Origin: an uncultured Paracoccaceae bacterium
Lineage (GTDB): Bacteria > Pseudomonadota > Alphaproteobacteria > Rhodobacterales > Rhodobacteraceae
Assembly (NCBI GenBank): GCA_947501025.1
Contig: CANMUM010000008.1
Coordinates: forward strand, 1 to 64,000
Direction of reading: 5' to 3'
Length of the DNA stretch: 64,000 bases
Position 1 is the stretch's first letter. Each line of letters begins with the position of its first letter. The translations under genes and the position numbers were made by a program. This document shows, in pieces, positions 10,178-20,707 of the stretch. The notes beneath the pieces are model-generated. The model had not been told where the DNA came from. It saw only the letters and a program-made list of their open reading frames with translations, and ran no database searches.

Positions 10178-10777
10178 TTACTTTTTTAACTTCTCAATCA
10201 GCTTATCAATATCGTTATTGCTATGCGTGAGGGCTTGGCGCACAAATATACGTTCTGCCGATAGAAGTGAAATGCCTAGCACCTTCAAATCAAGAACCTT
10301 CGGTGAACCGCTACCATCAGAAACAAGAAACACAACTTTTCTTGGATCATATCCAGGCCAGATGAAATCAATCTCCACCTGAACACCTGCTGCGCCCTTA
10401 TCCGTCGTGCGCCCAAGCTGGCCTTTCCCACCCTGAAGTTCTTTCAAACGAGAGCCATATTTCTTGACAACATAGCCTTCAAAAGCATTGACATAATTCT
10501 TTTGTTGCGCAGCACTCATGCCGCGCCATGGGGCACCAATAACCGCACGCGCGATCGATGGGACATCTGCATATTTATTAAAAAAACTGCGGACCTTCTG
10601 AGTCAGCGATCCACCTGTAGCACCAGAATTTACAATTGTTTCTAGCTCTCTCGTTGCCTTCATTACAAAACTTTCAGCACCACTTGCGCTAATAGCGAAA
10701 CTTGGCGCAGCAAAACCACTAGCGATAAGTGCGAGTATTTTACGTCTTGATAAGACTGTCTTCTGATTCTGTAGCAC
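10178..10777 (-). CDS. mlaC: MlaC/Ttg2D-family phospholipid-binding protein
   Basis: The 199-residue exported protein has a leader with a twin arginine (SRRKILALIASGFAAPSFA) that may use the Tat route. The mature part matches the MlaC/toluene-tolerance fold: FNKYADVPSIARAVIG, an AFEGYVVKKYGSRLKE helix and VQVEIDFIWPG strands. MlaC carries phospholipids between outer and inner membrane in retrograde transport. The partner genes mlaA, mlaFED and vacJ are not in this window. It is convergent with uppP and divergent from the RidA gene. Confidence 0.85.
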   Translation of the reverse strand: MLQNQKTVLSRRKILALIASGFAAPSFAISASGAESFVMKATRELETIVNSGATGGSLTQKVRSFFNKYADVPSIARAVIGAPWRGMSAAQQKNYVNAFEGYVVKKYGSRLKELQGGKGQLGRTTDKGAAGVQVEIDFIWPGYDPRKVVFLVSDGSGSPKVLDLKVLGISLLSAERIFVRQALTHSNNDIDKLIEKLKK

Positions 10778-10957
10778 AGTATATTCCTATTATTTTGATT
10801 ACTCTATTTTCTAGGTAATCAATGTGGCAGTCAATTCCTATACTTAAAAACACATATATTTGTGAAAAGACAGCAAAGAATCGCCGATTTACCAATCTTA
10901 TGGCGCTAGACACCGCCAATTCGTATAGATAAACTCACAAAAAAATATGAGGGCAAC

Positions 10958-11419
10958 ATGACCATTAATAGCAAATTAGATCAACTTGGGATTTTGATTC
11001 CTGATGCGCCTGCTCCTGCGGCAAATTATGTTCCTTGGGTAATAAGTGGCAATTTACTCTATATTTCTGGCCAAATCTCCAAAGATGGCGATGATTTGTT
11101 AACTGGAAAATTGGGCGATGTTGTCTCTGTTGAGCAAGGCCAAGCTGCTGCAAGGGTTTGTGCGATCAATATAATGGCACAAGCCAAGGCTGCTCTAGGT
11201 GATCTTGAACGTGTCGCTCGCGTTGTGAAACTCGGAGCTTTTGTAAATTCAACATCCGAATTCACACAACAACCACAAGTCATAAATGGCGCATCAGATC
11301 TGATCGTTGAAGTTTTTGGCGAAAAAGGGAAGCATACACGCTCGGCCGTCAGCTGCCCATCACTTCCATTCGGCGTAAGTGTTGAGATAGATGCGGTGCT
11401 TGAGATTGAACAAGATTAA
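10958..11419 (+). CDS. RidA/YjgF/YER057c family deaminase
   Basis: The 153-residue protein belongs to the longer RidA subfamily (YjgH/YER057c-like). ISGNLLYISGQISKDGDD is the conserved core and RSAVSCPSLPFGVSVEIDAV contains the substrate-binding Arg and C-terminal signature. RidA proteins hydrolyse reactive enamine/imine intermediates from PLP enzymes. It is the first gene of a compact five-gene set; its last 29 bases overlap the next gene. An upstream AGGGCAAC serves as a modest ribosome site. Confidence 0.88.
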   Translation: MTINSKLDQLGILIPDAPAPAANYVPWVISGNLLYISGQISKDGDDLLTGKLGDVVSVEQGQAAARVCAINIMAQAKAALGDLERVARVVKLGAFVNSTSEFTQQPQVINGASDLIVEVFGEKGKHTRSAVSCPSLPFGVSVEIDAVLEIEQD

Positions 11420-12155
11420 CTCAGCCTTATTGGAGCGCCCGATCACGCATCGCGGCCTTCATAACAAAAATAAAAATATCTATGAAAATAGTCGCTCTGC
11501 CTTTCAAGCTTCTATAGAATATAGCTTACCTATAGAATGTGACATCCAATGTTCGAAAGATGGTAAAGCTGTCGTTTTTCACGACAAGATGCTGGACAGG
11601 CTGACCAACCGAACTGGTTCAGTTAATGCTCTTAATCTTAATGAAATTACTCAGATAAAGCTTGGGCGTTCCGAGGACTATATTCAATCCTTCAAGGACT
11701 TCCTTTCACAAGTGGATGGCAAAGTACCACTTCTCATTGAGATAAAGGATCAATCAGGAGAGCTGGGTCCAAAGCTTGGTGGATTTATGGATGATCTGGT
11801 TAAGAGCCTGCTCGCCTATAATGGTGCATATGCAATCATTTCATTCAATCCATATATGATCGCTTATTTGCGCAAGGCAATGCCAAAGGCATGTCTAGGC
11901 TTAGTTACCGATGATTTTTTATCACAAGCATGGTCATATATCCCGCAAGACCGAGCAGAGAGATTAAATTCGCTAGCGGAAATCCCCGATTTAGACATCG
12001 ACTTTGTTTCACATAATTGGAAAGACTTACAGCGCGTTGAGCATCTCAAAATTCCAAAGCTATGTTGGACAGTTAAATCTCCATCTGATGAAATTATGGC
12101 TCGAAAAATTGCCGATAATATTACTTTCGAACAATACATGCCCTTAAACCAATGA
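11391..12155 (+). CDS. Glycerophosphodiester phosphodiesterase
   Basis: The 254-residue GDPD-family TIM barrel hydrolyses glycerophosphodiesters to glycerol-3-phosphate and an alcohol. Catalytic and metal residues are visible in ITHRGLHNKN, YENSRSAF, IECDIQCSKDG and VVFHDKMLDRLTN. There is no signal peptide, so it acts in the cytoplasm. The start is uncertain: ATG at 11391 or the TTG codons at 11400 and 11406, all inside the 3' end of the RidA gene. It overlaps the following gene by four bases (ATGA), indicating translational coupling. Confidence 0.9.
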   Translation: MRCLRLNKINSALLERPITHRGLHNKNKNIYENSRSAFQASIEYSLPIECDIQCSKDGKAVVFHDKMLDRLTNRTGSVNALNLNEITQIKLGRSEDYIQSFKDFLSQVDGKVPLLIEIKDQSGELGPKLGGFMDDLVKSLLAYNGAYAIISFNPYMIAYLRKAMPKACLGLVTDDFLSQAWSYIPQDRAERLNSLAEIPDLDIDFVSHNWKDLQRVEHLKIPKLCWTVKSPSDEIMARKIADNITFEQYMPLNQ

Positions 12156-13267
12156 CATTAAATTTCGAAATTATCGATAATGTATCACAAATATCGCCGA
12201 CTGAATGGGATATGCTTACTGATAATGAGATTTTTGGATCGCATGCTTTTCTAAATGCCCTAGAAGTTTCCAAAAGTGTTGGAGAGGGAACAGGTTGGCA
12301 GAGCGCTCATCTGGTTGCGTATGATAATAAAGACATCGTTGGTGTGATGCCTCTTTGGGTGAAATCACACAGCTACGGTGAATATGTTTTTGACCATGCA
12401 TTTGCAGATGCATATGAACGCAGTGGTTTGGATTATTACCCAAAACTTCTTGCGGCAGCTCCCTTCACACCCGTCAATGGTAAGCGCATTTTTGCAAAAA
12501 ACGATAAAATCCGAGATGAACTTCTTGAGGCATCCTTGAATATTGCAAAACAAAATGGATTCTCATCGATGCATGTGAATTTTGCAACCGATACGCCCAA
12601 CGAGAATTGGCTTGAACGTCATAATATCCAATATCATTTTTACAATCGCGAATATGAAACTTTCGATGATTTGTTGAACGCATTATCTTCTTCCAAGCGT
12701 AAAAATATCCGCAAAGAGCGTGCGCAAGTCGCGGCAACTGATCTAAATATCAAAACCAAAATCGGTGTTGATATCACTCAAACAGATTGGGATTGTTTTT
12801 GGGAATGCTATCAAGATACAGGTGCACGAAAATGGGGGACGCCATATTTGACACGCCGTTTTTTCGATGAAATATCAAGCACTATGGCTAAGAAAATCGT
12901 AATGTTCGTTGCCTATGAAGATGAAAAACCGATCGCATGTGCGCTCAATTTTCGTGAAGAAAATCGTCTCATAGGCCGCTATTGGGGATGTCTTGCTGAA
13001 TATAAATTCCTTCATCTTGAATTATGCTATTATCAGGCAATCGACTTTGCGATCCTTCATAAAATTCCCCTGATTGAAGCGGGGGCACAAGGTGAGCATA
13101 AAATCGCACGTGGTTATGAACCTGTCATAACGAAAAGTTATCACAGCTTCATACATCCAGAATTTCATAAAGTTATTGATAGATTCATTCGTCAGGAACG
13201 TTCAGGAATAGCAGCCTATCTTGAGGATGCGCGCGCACATCTACCCTATAAAAAGGAAACGAGCTGA
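12152..13267 (+). CDS. GNAT/FemAB-like protein (DUF482, COG3146 type)
   Basis: The 371-residue cytoplasmic protein resembles the alphaproteobacterial COG3146 family, whose fold is related to FemAB/GNAT acyltransferases. Features are an N-terminal GWQSAHLVAY, the basic SSKRKNIRKERAQ helix and a C-terminal EAGAQGEHKIARGYEP signature. The exact acceptor is not established. It is coupled to the GDPD gene (4-base overlap) and to rsmD (1-base overlap). Confidence 0.82.
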   Translation: MTLNFEIIDNVSQISPTEWDMLTDNEIFGSHAFLNALEVSKSVGEGTGWQSAHLVAYDNKDIVGVMPLWVKSHSYGEYVFDHAFADAYERSGLDYYPKLLAAAPFTPVNGKRIFAKNDKIRDELLEASLNIAKQNGFSSMHVNFATDTPNENWLERHNIQYHFYNREYETFDDLLNALSSSKRKNIRKERAQVAATDLNIKTKIGVDITQTDWDCFWECYQDTGARKWGTPYLTRRFFDEISSTMAKKIVMFVAYEDEKPIACALNFREENRLIGRYWGCLAEYKFLHLELCYYQAIDFAILHKIPLIEAGAQGEHKIARGYEPVITKSYHSFIHPEFHKVIDRFIRQERSGIAAYLEDARAHLPYKKETS

Positions 13268-13845
13268 TGCGAATTATCGGTGGAAAATGGCGCGGCACAA
13301 AACTCGTCGATATTGGTGAAGGCGATGCAAATGCCCATCTGCGCCCCTCATCTGATCGCGCTCGTGAAACAATTTTCAATGTTCTCAACAATCCTAAATT
13401 TTCAAATGCGCCGAAAAATATGCGCGTTGTGGATGTTTTTGCTGGAACAGGTGCACTCGGAATTGAAGCCTATTCGCGCGGCGCAGCTCACGTCGCATTT
13501 ATTGAAAATGGGGTGAAATCACTCAAATTCTTACGCGAAAATTGCAAAAAATCCAGCTCCGAATTTAGGCCTCAAATTGAAACTATTGACGCGCTTAACA
13601 TTCCTCAAAACACATCAGAGCCATTTGACCTCATATTCATGGATCCACCCTATGGCAAAGAACTAGGCGAAACAGCTATAAATGGATTATGGAATATGCA
13701 ATGGATAGCAGCAGGCGCAACAGTTATATGGGAAGAAGATAGGCGGCCAATTGCCCCGAAATTTCTTGTTCAAATAGACGAACGCAAAATCGGAAAAGCG
13801 ATTATAGGCTTTTACAAAGTTAAGGAAGGATCACATCATGGATGA
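13267..13845 (+). CDS. rsmD: 16S rRNA (guanine(966)-N(2))-methyltransferase
   Basis: The 192-residue RsmD family protein methylates G966 of 16S rRNA during 30S assembly. The start MRIIGGKWRGTKL is diagnostic. The SAM-binding motif is DVFAGTGALGIEAYSRGA (about residues 57-74) and the catalytic motif IV is FMDPPYGKE. The initiation codon overlaps the stop of the preceding gene by one base, and its 3' end overlaps the next gene by eight bases. Confidence 0.95.
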   Translation: MRIIGGKWRGTKLVDIGEGDANAHLRPSSDRARETIFNVLNNPKFSNAPKNMRVVDVFAGTGALGIEAYSRGAAHVAFIENGVKSLKFLRENCKKSSSEFRPQIETIDALNIPQNTSEPFDLIFMDPPYGKELGETAINGLWNMQWIAAGATVIWEEDRRPIAPKFLVQIDERKIGKAIIGFYKVKEGSHHG

Positions 13846-14107
13846 ACAAGACGAAACCGTAAAAGCTATTAATGAACTCGCGGCAGAAGTTAAAAAGCTG
13901 AATACCCAAAGATTTTTTGCAGCTCACAACTCATGGCTAGGGCTTGCGTTCTTCAATCTCGTTCGTGGTTTGATGTTTGGCCTTGGGTCCTTTTTGGGCG
14001 CTACGATCCTTGTCTATATTTTAATTCAGCTTCTTGGCCGCATTGATTTCATCCCCATCTTAGGTGATTGGGCACAACAAATCGCAAACATTATTCAATC
14101 CGAATGA
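13838..14107 (+). CDS. Small membrane protein, DUF5665-like
   Basis: An 89-residue protein with a charged coiled-coil-like N-terminus (residues 1-25). A Gly-rich hydrophobic stretch (FNLVRGLMFGLGSFLGATILVY) and a second amphipathic segment with IDFIPILGDW follow. This matches the DUF5665 pattern, a small membrane protein of unknown function that is often next to rsmD-type genes. It ends two bases from the convergent membrane-protein gene. Confidence 0.75.
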   Translation: MDEQDETVKAINELAAEVKKLNTQRFFAAHNSWLGLAFFNLVRGLMFGLGSFLGATILVYILIQLLGRIDFIPILGDWAQQIANIIQSE

Positions 14108-14109
14108 CG

Positions 14110-14784
14110 CTATTTTTTTGAACGTGATTTGAATTTGTCAAATCGCCCTAGATTAGACAAAACAAATTTGCTGATCACAGGCGTAAATATGCCAAGCGCC
14201 TTATTGCCACGCATAAAGTTCCAGCCAGATATGGCGGCCATAAATGCCCCGCAAACATCGACGATCAAATCCCACATCGTGTCGACAAGACCCGATTTTT
14301 GCATTTTCAAACCAAATATTTGATCCATTGCAAATTCAAAGATTTCCCAAATCACACCAATCATGACAGCAAAGGAAAACGCCAATAGCGCAACAATCCA
14401 TGCAGAATGAGAGCTGCGATCTCCACCGATCAACGTGAACACAATGGCAAAACCAATCAAACCAAAGCCGACAGCAGAACCTGTATGCAAGACCACATCC
14501 CACCACCAAAACTTATTATAAAAGTCAAAAACTTCACCAAGAAAAAGTGTGGCGATAATAAAGAATACGACTGCTGCAACAAAATATTTTGGAACGCTTA
14601 TTCCTGAATAGCGCTCGAAGAATATTGGTAAAAAACTCGCGGCAAGAACGGTAAATGCCATAAATGCCGAACCATAATCATCAAAATATGCGGCAATACA
14701 TCCAGATGCCGCGAGCAGTCCCCACATATAAAATGTGATTCTTGATTGTGATTTAATGGCTTCTATTGTTCGTGAGTTTTTCAT
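14110..14784 (-). CDS. Integral membrane protein, YjdF/DUF2238-like
   Basis: The 224-residue protein has six predicted hydrophobic helices. A conserved acidic/His core WWWDVVLHTGSAVGFGLIGF is followed by IGVIWEIFEFAMDQIFG and DTMWDLIVDVCGA, a pattern seen in DUF2238/YjdF-type membrane proteins. The conserved D, H, E and D residues inside the membrane suggest a catalytic or metal role, but none is established. It lies 14 bases downstream of rnhA on the same strand. Confidence 0.7.
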   Translation of the reverse strand: MKNSRTIEAIKSQSRITFYMWGLLAASGCIAAYFDDYGSAFMAFTVLAASFLPIFFERYSGISVPKYFVAAVVFFIIATLFLGEVFDFYNKFWWWDVVLHTGSAVGFGLIGFAIVFTLIGGDRSSHSAWIVALLAFSFAVMIGVIWEIFEFAMDQIFGLKMQKSGLVDTMWDLIVDVCGAFMAAISGWNFMRGNKALGIFTPVISKFVLSNLGRFDKFKSRSKK

Positions 14785-14798
14785 ACCCTACTCCTATA

Positions 14799-15248
14799 TT
14801 ATCGAGCTTCCTCAAGCCCTTTTCGCGCCAGCTCATCTGCCAGCTCATTGCCCTCATGCCCAGCATGTCCTTTTATCCATTGCCACGTTACTTTATGCAT
14901 TGCAACGGCTTCGTCAAGCCGCTGCCATAGCTCCACATTTTTAACGGGTTTTTTCGCAGCCGTTTTCCAGCCATTTTTTTTCCAACCCATGATCCATTTG
15001 GTCATACCATCTTTCACATAAACGCTATCGGTTATGATCGTGATCTCGGTATGCCGTGATAATATCTCAAGACATGAAATCGCAGCCATCAACTCCATGC
15101 GATTATTGGTCGTATCAGCTTCACCACCGCAAAGCTCTTTTTGTTTTGTAATCTCGCCATTTTTCATAGCACGCAAAACAACACCCCAACCACCAGGGCC
15201 TGGATTTCCTGAGCAGGCTCCGTCGGTATATGCAATATATTCAATCAT
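14799..15248 (-). CDS. rnhA: Ribonuclease HI
   Basis: The 149-residue enzyme degrades the RNA strand of RNA-DNA hybrids. All catalytic signatures are visible: [16 protein letters not shown] with the first Asp, [10 protein letters not shown] with the Glu, [15 protein letters not shown] with the second Asp, and the C-terminal [15 protein letters not shown]. The length is normal. Its first 8 bases overlap the stop region of the upstream methyltransferase gene. Confidence 0.97.
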   Translation of the reverse strand: MIEYIAYTDGACSGNPGPGGWGVVLRAMKNGEITKQKELCGGEADTTNNRMELMAAISCLEILSRHTEITIITDSVYVKDGMTKWIMGWKKNGWKTAAKKPVKNVELWQRLDEAVAMHKVTWQWIKGHAGHEGNELADELARKGLEEAR

Positions 15249-15837
15249 TCTTTATCGCCCTTATAACCACAAATGAATCATTTGTTCCTGCGCAACCTAT
15301 TTCTAATCCTTCAACAATATTGAGCACATCAAACCCCACATCCAAAAGCAGGCCCTTGAGTTCGTCGACTGAAACATATGTATATAATCGATCTAAGCTA
15401 TCGCGCTCAGTATTTTCACCAACTTTCATCGCAATATGAAAAACACCTTTGCTATGCAATGCCGTATATATTGAGCCAAGGTAACGCGGTAAATTTTCGC
15501 GTGCTGTGTGAAGGAGTGAAAAATTCGCCCATACACCATCATAAGTATTGACCATATCTAGTTCATCAAATGTCAGCTTTCGTGCTCCAATGTTATACCT
15601 GACATTTGCAAGATCGATCATAGCTTGAGAGGCATCAACAGGATCAGGCTTAAACCCCTTATCACGCATATAAGCTGATGCCTGAGCTGGCCCACAACCC
15701 AGATCTAGAACACTTCCACCTTCAGGTAAAAGCGCCATAAACGCCTTAAGGTTATCGCTCTCTGCATTGGAATGGGTCAATTCTGCATAACGCTCCGCAG
15801 AGCCATCATAAAAGGAAATTGTCTTGGCATCAGGCAT
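15241..15837 (-). CDS. Class I SAM-dependent methyltransferase
   Basis: The 198-residue protein has a SAM-binding motif [16 protein letters not shown] (about residues 40-54) and post-motif acidic residue [14 protein letters not shown]. It resembles UbiE/Tam-type small-molecule methyltransferases and the substrate is unknown. It overlaps rnhA by eight bases and follows ispH by 24 bases on the same strand. Confidence 0.85.
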   Translation of the reverse strand: MPDAKTISFYDGSAERYAELTHSNAESDNLKAFMALLPEGGSVLDLGCGPAQASAYMRDKGFKPDPVDASQAMIDLANVRYNIGARKLTFDELDMVNTYDGVWANFSLLHTARENLPRYLGSIYTALHSKGVFHIAMKVGENTERDSLDRLYTYVSVDELKGLLLDVGFDVLNIVEGLEIGCAGTNDSFVVIRAIKND

Positions 15838-15861
15838 TATATTTCAACATATTTGAATGAA

Positions 15862-16809
15862 TTAAATTGCTTCGCGCAAAACGCGCGGAACCTTAAATTC
15901 CACATTTTCTTTTGCTGTTTCAACGATCTCAAGATCAACATCAAAACGAGCACGTGCCGCCTCAATCACCTCATTCACGAGAACTTCAGGAGCCGATGCA
16001 CCAGCCGTCACAGCAAGTGCTTTCATAGCTTCAAGGCGTGACCAGTCAATATCAGATGCTCGTTGAACCAAGAAGGAGCGGTTACAGCCATGTGCATTCG
16101 CCACTTCAACCAAACGCATTGAATTTGACGAATTTGGTGCGCCAATAACAAGTAAAGCATCCACACGGCTTGCCACTTCTTTAACAGCCGCTTGGCGATT
16201 TGTGGTGGCGTAACAAATATCTTCTTTATGCGGGCCGACAATATTTGGGAAACGTTTATTGAGAGCCGCAACAATTTCAATCGTATCATCAACGGACAAT
16301 GTCGTTTGGGTGATATAGGCAAGCTGATCGGTATTTTTTGGCGCAATTTTTGCAACATCATCAACATTCTCAACCAGAATCACTTCGCCTTCGGGCAGTT
16401 GACCCATAGTTCCAATTGTTTCTGGGTGGCCTTTATGGCCGATCATGATGATCTGATATTTATTTTGAGCATGACGTTCGGCCTCTATATGAACTTTAGA
16501 AACCAATGGGCAAGTTGCATCTACATAAATCATATTTCGTTCTTGGGCCGCAGCAGGCACCGATTTTGGCACACCATGCGCCGAAAAAATAACTGGCCGA
16601 TCCGTCGGGCACTCATCAAGTTCATCAACGAAAACTGCGCCCTTAGCACGCAACTCATCCACAACGAATTTATTATGAACGATTTCGTGGCGCACATAAA
16701 CAGGCGCACCCCATTTTTCGATCGCCAATTCTACAATTTTTATTGCACGGTCAACACCCGCACAAAAACCGCGTGGCGCTGCTAGAAATATTTTTAATTT
16801 TGGCTTCAC
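15862..16809 (-). CDS. ispH: 4-hydroxy-3-methylbut-2-enyl diphosphate reductase
   Basis: The 315-residue enzyme catalyses the last step of the MEP isoprenoid pathway, giving IPP and DMAPP. The three cluster-ligand cysteines are in [13 protein letters not shown] (Cys16), DATCPLVSK and ICYATTNRQ. The active-site Glu/His region is also present ([15 protein letters not shown]). The length is typical of the family. The gene is transcribed toward the methyltransferase and rnhA, and the NYN-domain gene lies 20 bases upstream. Confidence 0.96.
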   Translation of the reverse strand: MKPKLKIFLAAPRGFCAGVDRAIKIVELAIEKWGAPVYVRHEIVHNKFVVDELRAKGAVFVDELDECPTDRPVIFSAHGVPKSVPAAAQERNMIYVDATCPLVSKVHIEAERHAQNKYQIIMIGHKGHPETIGTMGQLPEGEVILVENVDDVAKIAPKNTDQLAYITQTTLSVDDTIEIVAALNKRFPNIVGPHKEDICYATTNRQAAVKEVASRVDALLVIGAPNSSNSMRLVEVANAHGCNRSFLVQRASDIDWSRLEAMKALAVTAGASAPEVLVNEVIEAARARFDVDLEIVETAKENVEFKVPRVLREAI

Positions 16810-16829
16810 AATGAACCTGTATTTAGCTT

Positions 16830-17381
16830 TTAAACCTCAGCTTTTACAGGTTCACTTAGTTCACGACCAATCAGACCCCGAAGATCATCCAGTTCAATAA
16901 ACTCATCTGCTTGCCTGCGCAGCTCATCCGCTATCATAGGCTGCGAAGAGCGCAATGTCGACACTACAGAAACGCGAACACCTTGGCGCTGTAGTGATGC
17001 CACGAGTGGTGTATAATCTCCATCACCAGAGAACAGAACGATATGATCTATATTAGGTGCATGTTCCATGGCGTCTACAGTAAGCTCCACATCCATATTG
17101 CCTTTGATTTTTCGGCGGCCAGTGGAATCTGTATACTCACGTGCAGTTTTGGTACGCATATAATAACCATTATAATGCAACCAATCGACCAAAGGGCGTA
17201 TCGGTGAATAATCATCATTTTCTAATAGTGATGTGTAGTAAATCGCGCGCGTTAAACGACCTCTTTTCACAAATTCACTGCGTAACATTCGATAATCGAT
17301 ATCAAATTGTAGGGCTCTAGAGGCTGCGTATAAATTTGCACCATCTATAAGTAGAAGTAGCTTCTCTTCTTTGTAAAACAT
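16830..17381 (-). CDS. NYN-domain (LabA/DUF88-like) PIN-type nuclease
   Basis: The 183-residue protein has the Asp-based PIN/NYN core: [13 protein letters not shown] (first Asp, about residue 12), [14 protein letters not shown] and [15 protein letters not shown] proteins are metal-dependent RNases or RNA-processing factors. The start at 17381 is chosen because AAGGA lies 11 bases upstream and the domain begins at once. A longer frame back to 17477 has no ribosome site. It is probably transcribed toward ispH. Confidence 0.82.
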   Translation of the reverse strand: MFYKEEKLLLLIDGANLYAASRALQFDIDYRMLRSEFVKRGRLTRAIYYTSLLENDDYSPIRPLVDWLHYNGYYMRTKTAREYTDSTGRRKIKGNMDVELTVDAMEHAPNIDHIVLFSGDGDYTPLVASLQRQGVRVSVVSTLRSSQPMIADELRRQADEFIELDDLRGLIGRELSEPVKAEV

Positions 17382-17546
17382 TCGCACCAATTTCCTTTTG
17401 TGAATTTTTCTCTTTTCCAGCTGTACATCATCACATAAACTTGAGTTAATTAGTATACCATTTATAATCAAAATCATAGGCGCCAGCCAGATAATTGGTT
17501 AGCGAATTAACCTTTTGTTAAATAATGTTGGGAGTTTTGAAATAAT

Positions 17547-18107
17547 ATGTCGAAACAAATTGCTGTAGTCGCCCTAGGGTTGAATAATTCGGATGTGCAA
17601 TCTGAACTGATAGATAAAAGCGAATCAATTTCGCAATGCTTTAGCGCAAGTGAAAGCATAAAGCGCAGCTCACTATTCGCGACCCCTGCATTTCCAAAAG
17701 GATCTGGGCCTGATTATATCAATACAGTCATTATGTTGGAAACCGATCTTACACCAGAAATGCTGCTTGAAAGACTACATAGAATCGAAAATTCATTTCA
17801 CCGTGATCGCCCATATAGATGGGCACCGAGAAGCTGCGATCTTGATCTCATTTTTTATGAACAAGCCATCTTACCAAGCAAAGCGGAGTTTAAAAAATAC
17901 GCTGATTTTACGACTGAGCAAGCCATGGAAACCACACCCGATGAATTGATATTGCCACATCCACGCCTTCATGAGCGCGCATTTGTGCTGGGCCCTTTGC
18001 GTGAAATTGCGCCTGATTTCATTCATCCCGTATTTCACAAAACTGTCGAAGAGCTGTGGCTAGAGCTTCCGCAAGAGCAGCGCAATGAGATCCGCAAGTT
18101 AACATAA
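17547..18107 (+). CDS. folK: 2-amino-4-hydroxy-6-hydroxymethyldihydropteridine pyrophosphokinase
   Basis: The 186-residue HPPK transfers pyrophosphate from ATP to hydroxymethyldihydropterin in folate synthesis. The family block RPYRWAPRSCDLDLIFYEQ, with the Mg-binding DLD pair, and the downstream LPHPRLHERAFVLGPL are clear. There is a mid-protein insertion (KYADFTTEQAMETTPDE), so it is slightly longer than the enterobacterial enzyme. It stands 77 bases before rpoZ. Confidence 0.94.
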   Translation: MSKQIAVVALGLNNSDVQSELIDKSESISQCFSASESIKRSSLFATPAFPKGSGPDYINTVIMLETDLTPEMLLERLHRIENSFHRDRPYRWAPRSCDLDLIFYEQAILPSKAEFKKYADFTTEQAMETTPDELILPHPRLHERAFVLGPLREIAPDFIHPVFHKTVEELWLELPQEQRNEIRKLT

Positions 18108-18184
18108 ACGAAATTCGTCTTGATATATATAGCCATTTGGGCTAAATGACTGCTTTAATTCCTAGACATAAAGAGAGATAGCCC

Positions 18185-18532
18185 ATGGCACGAGTAACAG
18201 TTGAAGATTGCGTTGATAAAGTTCCAAACCGTTTCAATCTCGTCATTACGGCTGCACATCGTGCACGTCAACTCACGCAAGGCGCTCCATTAACTGTTGA
18301 ACGTGATAATGACAAAAACCCAGTTGTGGCTCTTCGCGAAATCGCTGATGAGACAATTACAGGTGAAGCCATGCGCGAATCACTTATTGAGAGTTTCCAA
18401 AGCCAAATCGAAGTTGACGAGCCACAAGACGACGAAATGTCTGCTCTGATGACCAACGAAGTTGAAGATAAGCCTGAAGAATCGCAAAGTGAGGAAGATT
18501 ATCTTCGCGCACTTTTGGATGCTCAGCGCTAA
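18185..18532 (+). CDS. rpoZ: DNA-directed RNA polymerase omega subunit
   Basis: The 115-residue omega subunit stabilises beta-prime and helps mediate the ppGpp response. The start [17 protein letters not shown] and the block [12 protein letters not shown] are conserved across proteobacteria. The acidic C-terminal tail is common in alphaproteobacteria. RSH follows six bases later, so ppGpp synthesis and one of its polymerase targets share a transcript. Confidence 0.97.
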   Translation: MARVTVEDCVDKVPNRFNLVITAAHRARQLTQGAPLTVERDNDKNPVVALREIADETITGEAMRESLIESFQSQIEVDEPQDDEMSALMTNEVEDKPEESQSEEDYLRALLDAQR

Positions 18533-18538
18533 AAGTAA

Positions 18539-20707
18539 TTGTCTAGCGAACACGCTCTTAATGTACAGCCTGTCACCGAACTCATAGAATTGGTTCGGGC
18601 TTACAATCCGAGCTGCAATGCTGCCCTCATTGAAAAAGCCTATGAATTTGGCAAAGCTGCTCATGATGGGCAGTTTCGTAAATCTGGTGAACCATATTTC
18701 AATCACCCAATTGAAGTTGCCAAGCTTCTTGCAGAAATAAAGCTCGACGACACATCAATCATTACCGCGCTGCTTCATGATACAATTGAGGACACGGGTG
18801 TTGGCTTCAATGATGTCACACGTGAATTTAGCCTTGAGATTGCAGAGCTGGTTAATGGCGTTACGAAACTCACTAATCTTCAACTTGGCGCAACCCAAAG
18901 TGCTGAAGTTGAAAATTTACGTAAACTTCTTATTGCCGTCTCAAAAGATGTTCGGGTTCTACTTGTGAAGCTTGCCGATCGGCTACATAATATGCGCACC
19001 ATAAAAGCAATGAGACCTGAAAAGCAGCGCCAAAAGGCCCGCGAGACCATGGATATATACGCACCGCTGGCTGGTCGCATGGGTATGCAATTTCTGCGCG
19101 ACGACCTCGAAGACCTATCCTTTCAAGTTCTTAATCCTACAGCACGCGAATCGATTTTGCGAAAATTTGTAAAATTACGTGCCGAACATGGTGATGTGCT
19201 ACCTGAAATTTTAAGCGATATTCGTGAAGTATTTTTGAAAGCAGGGATTGACGCACAAGTTACAGGTCGCGAAAAACGTCCGCACTCCATTTGGCGCAAA
19301 ATTCAAAATAAAGGCGAAGGCTTTGAGCGTCTATCGGATATTTATGGATTTCGGGTGATCACAGAGAATCATGATGATTGCTATCGGGCTCTTGGCTCTG
19401 TCCATTCGCGCTGGGCGGCTATTCCCGGGCGTTTTAAAGATTATATTTCACAACCCAAATCAAATGGTTATCGTTCTATTCATACAACAGTGACAGGCAG
19501 AAATGGGCGCCGCGTAGAATTCCAGATTCGTACCCGCCAGATGCATGTTGTGGCTCAATCGGGTATTGCCGCTCACTGGTCTTATAAAGACGGTGCGCCA
19601 GTCAAGAACCCCTATAAAGTTGACCCTACAGGCTGGCTCAAACAGCTCAATGAAGGGCTGATCGAGCATGATGATGACGAAGAGTTTATTGAGCATTTTA
19701 AACTTGAAATGTATTCCGATCAGGTCTTTGTCTTTTCGCCAAAAGGCAAAGTCGTGAGCCTGCCGCGTGGCGCAACTGCCATTGATTTCGCTTATGCAAT
19801 TCATACAAATGTCGGCAATCATGCTGTAGGTGCGCTCATTGACGGGCAACGTATGCCGCTTTCAACAGCCCTCCGCAATGGCCAAACCATTCACATCACT
19901 CAAGCTGATGCGGCGCGTCCACAAGAAAACTGGAGGCAGGTTGCGAAAACAGGCCGTGCTAAAGCAGCTATTAAACGGGCGTTTAAAACTGAAAAACGTG
20001 ACAGTGATATAGAACTTGGCAGATCGATTGCGGAAGTCTCTCTATCACTTATCAACAAAAGCCTTACCGAAAAAATCTTGGTCGCTGCTGCGCAGGCTTG
20101 TGGTTATACAAGTTCCGATATGCTTCTCGAAGCCCTAGGCTGTGCTGAAATATCTGGAAAAAAAATGATATCCGAGCTTTATCCAGAGCTTGCTCATGAT
20201 CTCCAATATGACACAGATCCCGTTGCTCTTCCTCCCATGATGGGGCGCTCCCCCGCATATTCAAGCAAGCCTGGCCAATGTTGCCTGCCTTTGCCGGGTG
20301 ATCGAATCATCGGAATTGGTCAAAAAGGTCAGGGCATTCTTTATCATATTGTTGATTGCAATGAGCTTGGTAAATTTGAAGATGATGAAGATACGCAATG
20401 GGTTGATTTAAAATGGCCTAGCGATTTGGCTGGTGCGATTTATCCGTCACGTATATTCGTCACAATGGCAAATGATTCAGGTGTACTAGGTCGTGTCTGC
20501 ACAATAATTGGAGAGAATCATGCCAATATCGAGCAGGTCGATTTTGTTGACAGACGCCCCGATTACTATAGCATAATCATCGAACTATCCGTGCGCGATA
20601 ATGAACATTTGGTTCATATTATTTCTGCATTAAAGCTCGACAATGCAATTTCAGAGGTCATACGTCATCGTAAAACACTTAGTGAGGGGGAAATCTCAAA
20701 TGCTTAG
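18539..20707 (+). CDS. Bifunctional (p)ppGpp synthetase/hydrolase (RelA/SpoT homologue)
   Basis: The 722-residue long RSH makes and degrades (p)ppGpp. Domains in order are: HD hydrolase ([19 protein letters not shown]; about residues 20-180); synthetase ([20 protein letters not shown]; about 230-350); TGS ([28 protein letters not shown]; about 395-455); and a C-terminal ACT domain. The intact HDxxED motif implies a working hydrolase. The only start near the natural N-terminus is TTG at 18539, six bases after rpoZ and with a poor ribosome site, suggesting coupling to rpoZ. It overlaps pdxJ by eight bases. Confidence 0.94.
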   Translation: MSSEHALNVQPVTELIELVRAYNPSCNAALIEKAYEFGKAAHDGQFRKSGEPYFNHPIEVAKLLAEIKLDDTSIITALLHDTIEDTGVGFNDVTREFSLEIAELVNGVTKLTNLQLGATQSAEVENLRKLLIAVSKDVRVLLVKLADRLHNMRTIKAMRPEKQRQKARETMDIYAPLAGRMGMQFLRDDLEDLSFQVLNPTARESILRKFVKLRAEHGDVLPEILSDIREVFLKAGIDAQVTGREKRPHSIWRKIQNKGEGFERLSDIYGFRVITENHDDCYRALGSVHSRWAAIPGRFKDYISQPKSNGYRSIHTTVTGRNGRRVEFQIRTRQMHVVAQSGIAAHWSYKDGAPVKNPYKVDPTGWLKQLNEGLIEHDDDEEFIEHFKLEMYSDQVFVFSPKGKVVSLPRGATAIDFAYAIHTNVGNHAVGALIDGQRMPLSTALRNGQTIHITQADAARPQENWRQVAKTGRAKAAIKRAFKTEKRDSDIELGRSIAEVSLSLINKSLTEKILVAAAQACGYTSSDMLLEALGCAEISGKKMISELYPELAHDLQYDTDPVALPPMMGRSPAYSSKPGQCCLPLPGDRIIGIGQKGQGILYHIVDCNELGKFEDDEDTQWVDLKWPSDLAGAIYPSRIFVTMANDSGVLGRVCTIIGENHANIEQVDFVDRRPDYYSIIIELSVRDNEHLVHIISALKLDNAISEVIRHRKTLSEGEISNA